Origin: Platerodrilus igneus
Lineage: Eukaryota; Arthropoda; Insecta; Coleoptera; Lycidae
Direction: 5' to 3'
Length of the DNA stretch: 64,000 nt
Assembly (NCBI GenBank): GCA_036346225.1
Contig: JARFIW010000588.1
Span: 3,415,501-3,479,500 of the forward strand
This document shows positions 57,809-64,000 of this stretch, one piece after another. Numbering within the stretch: the stretch's first letter is position 1; the number at the start of each line of letters is the position of its first letter. A model generated the notes under the pieces. That model was not told where the DNA came from. It was given only the letters and a program-made list of their open reading frames with translations, and did not search any database. Position numbers and translations under genes: made by a program.

Positions 57809-58190
57809 TCCCCCCTTGAGGCTTCGTCCTCAACAGTGGAAGTTTTATTTTGAACAGGCAATGAGGAAAGTTTTGTAATGGGTCGGATAAACTCTCCCTT
57901 ATTGTTTTTATTGTAACTACCCGTACCTTATTGTCTCGTCCAGATTTAATATTTGTTACTCTGGCAAGGCACCATTCTAAAGGAGGCAGATTGTCCTCTT
58001 TCACTAATACTAAGTCGCCAACCTTTAGATTGGGTTCCGTTAACCTCCATTTTGGACGGTGTTGCAATTGATTTAAGTAGTCTGTAGACCATTTTTTCCA
58101 AAATATCTGCCTTAATTTTGAACAATGCTGCCACATATTTATTCTGTTGTCCGGAATAGAAGAAACGTCCCTTTCAGGAAATGCAGTCAA
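57774..58190 (-). pseudogene. BEL/Pao pol C-terminal domain (DUF5641-like)
   Basis: The minus-strand frame has FWKKWSTDYLNQLQHRPKW, KVGDLVLVKEDNLPPLEW and ARVTNIKSGRDNKVRVV, the conserved post-integrase barrel of BEL/Pao pol. It runs through the polypurine tract and stops within the 3' LTR. The middle of the integrase is lost between this frame and the one ending at 58409. Confidence 0.85.
57809..57818 (-). promoter_or_regulatory. Polypurine tract of BEL/Pao element 3
   Basis: The minus strand reads CAAGGGGGGA immediately before the LTR start TGTTGAGG. It differs from the tract shared by elements 1 and 2. Confidence 0.7.
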
Positions 58191-58408
58191 CGCTTGACCT
58201 ATTAGAAAATGTCCCGGTGTTAGGCTTTCAAAATCCGATACTGATTCAGAAATGTCTTGCAGGGGCCTGAAATTTAGAATAGCCTCAATTTGGGCTAGAA
58301 CTGTAGTTAGAATTTCAAAGGTTAAAGTTGACCGACCTACTATTCGTATTAAACGGTATTTGGTGCTTTTAATACCCGCTTCCCATTGACCTCCTCAATG
58401 TGAGCTAC

Positions 58409-59140
58409 TTAAAGGGATGAACTTCCAACAAATGCTTCGTGTAGCCAGAAACTCTTGTATGTCAGTTCCGTGAGAATTAAAGAACTGATAAACTTCATGC
58501 AGAGCATTATTTGCTCCCTTAAAATTTGTCGCATTATCGCTGCTGATCGAGATCGGATTGCCACGAACCTTTTTAGTGTAAGTATGAACGTCTCCGTTGC
58601 GAGACTTGACACTAACTCAATGTGTATGGCCTTTGTTGCCATGCACACAAATAATGCAACATATGCCTTAGAAATGATTGACTTGAGCAAACTTGTTTCC
58701 CTGACCATAATCGGTCCACCAAAATCTACTCCGACATGTAGAAAAGGACGAATCAATTGGGTTCGTTCTAAGGGTAAGTTTCCCATAAGCTGCTTGGCAA
58801 CCACTGCCTTAAACCTGTGACATTTTACGCACCTTAGTACAATTGCCTTAATGCGTCTCAAAGCACGAATAGGGCACACTCGCTGGCGTAAACTGTATAG
58901 CACTGCACGAGGGCCTGCATGGCCTAAGTATTTATGCTCATGTTCAATTAACAAATCAGTAACATTATTAGCTGCTGGAAGAATGATTGGATGTTGTGCA
59001 TTAAAAGGTAACATTGCATTTACCAATCGCCCGCCAACCCTTAGTAGACCTTTGGAATCTAAAAACGGATTTAATGTTAGAATTGAACTCCTTTTAGATA
59101 ATTTCTTATTTTCCTTTAAATAAAATATTTCCTTTGACAA
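58409..59140 (-). pseudogene. BEL/Pao integrase
   Basis: The frame starts in the region before the zinc domain (LLRVGGRLVNAMLPF), then shows the H2C2 zinc motif (HEHKYLGHAG ... CVKCHRFKA), the core start GVDFGGPIMV with the first Asp, and CMATKAIHIELVSSL. Near 58560 a frameshift leaves the second Asp region (SDNATNFKG type) in another frame, and the Glu region is fragmentary. The enzyme is inactive. Confidence 0.85.
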
Positions 59141-59179
59141 ATGCTCCTTCTGAACTAATAAAAATATGTGTGTTGCAGC

Positions 59180-60025
59180 TCAATCTAGTTCGTCCACTCT
59201 CAAGGGACCAGAAACCTTTGTGGTATTGTGTTGTGAGTTGTTAATGAATCGAAATATAAAAGCAAAGGTTCTTTGCATTCGAACAAATGATGAAAATCTG
59301 AGAAATATTGAACAAATGTTTTCAATATTTGTCTGAATATAAGCTACCCGCCGTTCCTCGGGTAGAGAAACTATTTCCTTATTTACAGTATCCTCTGAGG
59401 ATTCCAATTAAAATCAAGCAGAAAGTCTCGACCTTCCCACCAAGGCCTTTTATGTATTAACTTTGTTGAGTCAAGACCGCGCGAAATACAGTCTGCGGGA
59501 TTTAAACCTGAAGGAATATGTAACCATATTGCATGATGAGCAATTTCACAAATTTCTGACACTCTATTAGCCACAAACGTTGTCCAACGTGATGGTGGTG
59601 ACTGCAGCCATGCCAAAACGATTTGTGAGTCTGTGAACATGACGATCTTGTCACAATTATACTCTATACATGATGTAAACTTGTCGCATAAACGAGCTAA
59701 CAATAAAAAAACCACACAAATCTAGACGTGGCAACGAAATTGTCCTTAGTGGAGCCACTCTAGATTTTGCACCAACAAGACGACAAGAAACTATATTGTT
59801 TTCATAAATAGCCCTCATGTATATGCAAGCTCCGTATGCATAAAAAGATGCATCTGAAAAACCTATTAATTGCATTGCAACTATATTACTTGGAATAAAA
59901 ATCCAACGAGGAATGCTGACCTTTCGTAAATTATGTAATAGTTTGTAGAATTTTAGCCAGTCATCTAGTACTCCTGGCGGCACAATTTCGTCCCATTCCA
60001 CCTTTATCGACCACAATTTTTGCAA
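59180..60025 (-). pseudogene. BEL/Pao RNase H and linker, three frames
   Basis: 60025-59657 carries LIGFSDASFYAYGACIYMR and SRVAPLRTISLPRLDL. 59715-59383 continues with MFTDSQIVLAWLQSPPSRW and HIPSGLNPADCISRGL. 59407-59180 holds the linker ending in a GPLRVDELD motif. Short overlaps between frames mark single-base indels. Confidence 0.85.
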
Positions 60026-61196
60026 TAATTATCACAGGAGCAACAAGTCCCATGGGATCAAAGATTTGTGCAATCAATCCCAGAATTTCTCGTTTTGTGA
60101 AAGATTCCTTCTCCGTTAACTCGGGAATTGACATTTGAAACATGTCAGAGATATGATTCCACTCAATTCCTAAAATCTTTGAAATTCCTTCTGATAGTAC
60201 AAATGGAAATAACGATTGAATATTAGAGTTCCATTTGTGTAGCATAAACCCGGCGGATTCTAATAATTCCTTTAATTCAAGCTGAAGCTGTAAAAGATCT
60301 TCAGCAGTGTTTCCACCGCTCAATATGTCATCAACATAGGTTTGCTTAAGCAACGTTTCTGCAGCCAACGGAAACCTTGTTTTATTTTGATTGGCTAGTT
60401 CTACCAACGTTCGAGTGGCTAGAAACGGAGCACAATTAGTTCCATACGTTACAGTTTGGAGTTCAATATGTTTCAATGGACAAGAAGGATCATCTCGCCA
60501 AACAATATTTTGTAGAATGGTATCTTGACGATTAATTCTAATACACCTGTACATTTTTTGTATGTCACTTGTAAGAATATACCTAAATGTTCTACACCTA
60601 CACACTATGTCAAATAGCTCTGGTTGCACAGGAGTGCCCTTAAGCATGATGTCGTTTAGACTTAAACCTGATGTAGTTTTCATTGACCCATCAAAGACGA
60701 CTCTGTTGGTCGTGAGTTTATCTTCACGTACTACGCAATGGTGCGGAAAATAGTATCTGTTTATAGTTGTGGAGTTAATTTCCTGAGTGATATCCTTAGC
60801 ATGACCAAGTTTTAGGTTCTCATCGATAAATGCCTTGTATTCGCTCTGTAACTTGGGATCCTTACTAAACCTTTTCCCCAACGAATGAAACCTTTGAGTA
60901 GCCCTTGTCAACGAGTTTCCTAAGAATGATACATCATAACCAGGTTTGAGAGACAATCTAACTTCAAAAGCACCAGATTCTAATCTCTTAGTTGTAGCTA
61001 AATAAATTTCTTCACAAACCTTGCTTTCAGGAGACACGTGCCTTTTCTGATAAACTTCTTGCTTCACCCAAAACTGTGGGATTAACTCATCTAAATTAAG
61101 ACCCTGTAAAAACAATACTACACTTAAATTGGAGCAGTTGATATTAGATACCGGAATGTTTCCACCTACAATCCAACCAAACACACTATTTTGCAA
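59961..61196 (-). CDS. BEL/Pao reverse transcriptase frame, uninterrupted
   Basis: This 411-residue frame shows NSVFGWIVGG at the protease end, then RYYFPHHCVVREDKLTTNRV, VVFDGSMKTTSGLSLNDIML, TSDIQKMYRCIRI, the NCAPFLATRTL box and TYVDDILSGG with both catalytic Asp residues. The connection region has GFMLHKWNSN and FDPMGLVAPV. It is the only intact polymerase active site in the window. It overlaps the gag-protease frame by 11 bases through an indel near 61220, so it would not be translated as part of a normal gag-pol without repair or frameshifting. Confidence 0.85.
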   Translation of the reverse strand: MQNSVFGWIVGGNIPVSNINCSNLSVVLFLQGLNLDELIPQFWVKQEVYQKRHVSPESKVCEEIYLATTKRLESGAFEVRLSLKPGYDVSFLGNSLTRATQRFHSLGKRFSKDPKLQSEYKAFIDENLKLGHAKDITQEINSTTINRYYFPHHCVVREDKLTTNRVVFDGSMKTTSGLSLNDIMLKGTPVQPELFDIVCRCRTFRYILTSDIQKMYRCIRINRQDTILQNIVWRDDPSCPLKHIELQTVTYGTNCAPFLATRTLVELANQNKTRFPLAAETLLKQTYVDDILSGGNTAEDLLQLQLELKELLESAGFMLHKWNSNIQSLFPFVLSEGISKILGIEWNHISDMFQMSIPELTEKESFTKREILGLIAQIFDPMGLVAPVIIIAKIVVDKGGMGRNCAARSTR

Positions 61197-62238
61197 AATA
61201 GGAAGATTTTCTCCTAGCCTTATGTCCGCATCGAATTATTTCAAAATACACGTCTGCTCCTAGCAATAAATCTATTTCCCCAGGAATAAAAAAACCCTTG
61301 TCCGCCAAACGTAAATCGTCTGGAATTTTTAAATTGTTAATGTTTATATGCATGTGTGGCAATGGACAAGTTATCCGTTTGAGAACGCCACATTTTGTAG
61401 ATATTCTTGTTTTTGTGTTGTGCTGAGACTCAATTGTAACTGTAATAACTTCCGTTATACGAACATCGCTGTGTGCTATCCGTGACACTTGAATGTTACT
61501 AGCAGTTCTCATGAGATTTAATTTATTTGCCATCCTTGTTGTCATAAATGAGCCTTGAGACCCTGAGTCCAATAGTACCCTCGCCTCTATTGTAGAACCG
61601 TTATTAGCAATTAAATTCACCAAGGCGGTAGCTAAAAGTACCTGGTTGCCTGTATTGGTCATTGAACAAGGGGCATGGAGAATCATATTTTCTCCTGATG
61701 GGGTGATTGCTAATGACGTTGCCTTTACCATTGATAAATTGTTAGTTTTATTAATAGTGCCTTCATTGTTTTCTTGCTCGGATAAAGATGGACCTTCAAC
61801 ATTTTCAATTCTACGACCCTTATTATGCAACAACGTATGGTGTCTTCCCTTACAGACTCTACACCCTTCTGATTTACAATTATTTACACCGTGCTTTAAA
61901 CCCAAGCAATTATAACAAAGGCGATTTTTAGCAACAAATTCCCTTTTTTGTATTAAATCATATTTCAAAAATTTGGTGCACCTGTAAATGGGATGATAAC
62001 TTGAGTCACAACATATGCATTTCCCCTTGAAACCTGTTTGTACAGCATTTACCGAATGATAACTACCTTTAATAACCTTTGATTTGACTTCTGAGTTTAC
62101 TAAAGCTTCGAGAGCTAAACATCGCGTTTCTAGAAATTCTAGAAATTCCTTAAAAGTTGGCAGATCATATGGATTCCTCTCCAATTCATATGCCTTATGT
62201 GTATTGAAATCTAATTTTGAAGCCAGAATGTAAATCAA
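61186..62238 (-). pseudogene. BEL/Pao gag C-terminus and aspartic protease
   Basis: A 350-residue frame contains three Cys/His motifs (CICCDSSYHPIYRC, CYNCLGLKHGVNNC, CRVCKGRHHTLLH), a variable linker and the protease with EARVLLDSGSQGSFM (active-site DSG) and EIDLLLGADVYFEII. The frame is intact but separated from the preceding gag part by stops around 62280-62490. Confidence 0.85.
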
Positions 62239-63003
62239 AATTAGATCCCACTCCTTTACTGGAATTTCTAACGCTTGTAGTGCATTCTAATTTTGTTTGA
62301 TTGATACAACAAAGTCCCTTAATGCAGCCGCGCTACTTTTGGTGACTTGAGTGTCCATTAAAACGCGTATATGGCAATTTATGGTTACCAATTTATTGTC
62401 GTAACGTTTTTTTCAATAAGTCTAGCGCTACGTCATAATTCCCGTCAGTAATTTGTAGATCTTTTACTATTAGCAATGGTTCTTTTTGCAAAACTCACTT
62501 TAAATATAAGAATTTTTGAACCTTATTTAAACGCGAATCCGAATGTATCAATGAATTAAAAAGCTCTATGAAAGACCTGTAATCCTCGTATTTCCCCGAA
62601 AATGTAGGAATATTGAAACTTGGTAACCTTACCTGAAGAGAGGGGGTTGCTGAGGGTGCAACCGCGCCTGTTAATACCGTACCTGAGTGCTCCAATGCCA
62701 CGCTACCGTTGTTTGCATTAACAAGATTTCTTTTTTGAATAACTGACTTAAGTTTACTATGCAGCGAAGTGTATTGCAATTCTACCATTACCCGGTCCTC
62801 CTCTTCAGAAGGTTCTTGCTCCTCTAGTTGATCTTGAATAAATTCATACTCTTCATACGACTTCACTAACATGGATTCCCTGATTATAAATTCGTTGATG
62901 TCAATACCATCGTTGTTCTCATTAGCCCTTACATAAGTTTCTATTCTTGTAATTTTGATTTAATTCTACCTCGTTTTTGTATTATAGTGTCGTTGTTAAC
63001 CAT
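62239..63003 (-). pseudogene. BEL/Pao gag N-terminal part (DUF1759-like)
   Basis: The likely start is ATG 63003-63001 (MVNNDTIIQKRGRIKSKL). A frameshift near 62950 leads into ETYVRANENNDGIDINEF and then the frame 62872-62495, with an acidic segment and LPSFNIPTFSGKYEDYRSF and FIELFNSLIHSDSRLNKVQK, the DUF1759 core. Stops follow before the next frame. It matches gag of BEL/Pao elements. Confidence 0.75.
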
Positions 63004-63490
63004 AGTCCCAGAAGTTTTTTATTTTATTTATGACAAATTCCTCCTGACCCAGAAAATTTCCTTATGGAAACGATAATCACACTTCTAATGTAATTAATGT
63101 TCTTGTTGATTCACTATCTCAACCTCCTTGCATGTAATAGCTTCTGTCTCTTTAAATTGCAGTGCTGTAGGTTAAAATAATGAATGTTCCGTTGTCCTTT
63201 GACAATCTTTCCTTTGTTGAATAATTGTACCTTTTAGTTAGCTAAGAACTTGTAGAAACAACCTTTAATTATGTGTCCTTTAAAGCTTTTTGAAATCATT
63301 GCCTTCGAGTTGCTTCCTTGAATAACTCCTGTCCAGTACCTTTCCTTTGTAAAACAGCCTTTGATAATGTGTACCGTAAGAGTTCCTTAAACCTTTGTAT
63401 CCAAGTTGATTCCAACTGTAACCTGGTACAAATTCCTGTCAACTGCCTTTTTAGTGTAAAGATCCTTTATAATTAAATTGTGATAGAGAT
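63004..63490 (-). other. Leader of BEL/Pao element 3
   Basis: About 490 bases between primer site and gag. A loosely repeated CCTTTGA/CCTTTTAG-AATTG theme with CCTTGAATAACTCCTGTCC-like segments occurs near 63200-63480, but no clear tandem unit could be defined. Confidence 0.45.
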
Positions 63491-63508
63491 CCGGTTCGAA
63501 GTCGACCA
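63491..63508 (-). promoter_or_regulatory. Putative primer-binding site of BEL/Pao element 3
   Basis: TGGTCGACTTCGAACCGG on the minus strand directly follows the 5' LTR. TGG pairing with a CCA tail is as expected, but I could not match the rest to a known tRNA 3' end, so the primer is unknown. Confidence 0.5.
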
Positions 63509-63713
63509 TGTAATTTTCTTGATGAAACTTACTTTGTTGTGTTATGTAATGCCTTAATAAACGCTGGTTCACAATTTAATTATCCTTTTTATTATATAAA
63601 CATAAACAGTGACAGGAATGTTCTAATTTTAGTTTTTCAAACCTTGACATTACATTATTTTAGCAACCATCAAAAAGTCACTACCTACTATATAATTAAG
63701 TGGACTGTAGTTT
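63509..63713 (-). repeat. 5' LTR of BEL/Pao element 3, truncated
   Basis: Nearly identical to the first 190 bases of 57459-57808 apart from an 11-base insertion (CCTACTATATA type) near 63690. Homology ends at GTAGTTT (63713). Confidence 0.85.
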
Positions 63714-64000
63714 AAAATTAAATAATTAAAATAATATTCTTGGCACACTAACCGGGTTTTATTTAATTTAGAGGCTATCACTAAGCAATACAATTAAAAT
63801 GATTTGACAATACTTACACCCCGTGTTAACTTTCATACGTGCTTTTGGAACGATCGAAATAATAAGCGCACAAAGTTAAAAAGAGAAGAGAGCGAGTCCT
63901 AGCTCTCTAGAGTATTTATATCTTTTCCAATGTAACCTCTCCTGGCCACAGTTATCCGAAATCCTGCTCACAACAACACATTCCCACAATTTTGCACTCA
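63714..64000. other. Flank beyond the truncated LTR
   Basis: No gene seen. A TAGAGTATTTATATC word near 63907 and the following CTCCTGGCCACA resemble 40720-40765, suggesting a shared repeat cut by the window end. Confidence 0.35.

Larger units (their letters stand above)
57459..63713 (-). mobile_element. BEL/Pao LTR retrotransposon 3 (best preserved)
   Basis: A 350-bp 3' LTR (57459-57808) and a 205-bp remainder of the 5' LTR (63509-63713) enclose gag-pol on the minus strand. The 5' LTR lacks the 157 bases that should follow 63713, so its outer end was lost or replaced and no target duplication can be read. A purine tract and a primer-site-like word are in place. Coding parts are complete in order from gag to the C-terminal barrel, with a moderate number of frame breaks. 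Confidence 0.88.

Noticed and set aside
63491..63508. tRNA gene at GGTTCGAA
   Set aside because: No cloverleaf can be formed around it; its position next to the LTR fits a primer site better.

Overview
The window looks like repeat-dominated DNA from an arthropod, most likely an insect. The evidence is three BEL/Pao retrotransposons, three pogo/jerky-type DDE transposase relics, a mariner tail, a tRNA-Lys-primed Ty3/gypsy-like element, an insect-type Crypton tyrosine recombinase, a tRNA-derived SINE and a C2H2 zinc-finger array. I found no recognisable single-copy host housekeeping gene. Nearly all coding matter is mobile-element protein, mostly carrying stops, frameshifts or deletions. No searches were run; family calls rest on motifs read directly from the translations.

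Region by region. At 1.8-6.65 kb a pogo-like transposase relic (minus) is split by a deleted BEL/Pao element whose LTRs (2779-3405, 5582-6211) are flanked by a 5-bp GTGTG duplication. At 9.5-22.2 kb there is a deep nest: a second pogo-like transposase is cut by two solo LTRs (10660-11216 and 11340-21919). The second LTR is cut by a Ty3/gypsy-like element (11566-21593). That element's gag is cut by a tRNA-derived SINE (16571-16867) and a Crypton-like element (17645-19423). Removing each insertion with one copy of its short direct repeat restores the reading frame of the interrupted gene in all four cases where a gene is interrupted. A third pogo-like relic lies at 22.64-23.46 kb.

A plus-strand BEL/Pao element occupies 23559-30301. 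It abuts a 3.2-kb AT-rich tandem satellite (period about 168 bp, 30302-33490). From 33.5 to 55.2 kb two copies of a zinc-finger-bearing segment are seen: a decayed copy (33.5-35.2 plus 39.65-40.28 kb) and a better one (49.75-52.4 kb) that continues into a large C2H2 array (52300-55226). The array contains a 327-bp, four-finger higher-order repeat in which one finger is structurally defective. Between the copies lie a 2.7-kb solo LTR, a mariner C-terminus, a third solo LTR of the nest family (41396-43677) and two tandem 2.2-kb units that each start at an (AT)n tract.

At 55.76-56.75 kb there is a 144-bp tandem repeat carrying a small hairpin. A third BEL/Pao element (minus) runs from 57459 to about 63713 and is the best preserved, with an uninterrupted reverse-transcriptase frame retaining YVDD.

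The most unusual items are the Crypton-like insertion with end hairpins and an 8-bp direct repeat, the self-verifying nest, and the zinc-finger higher-order repeat that propagated a broken finger.
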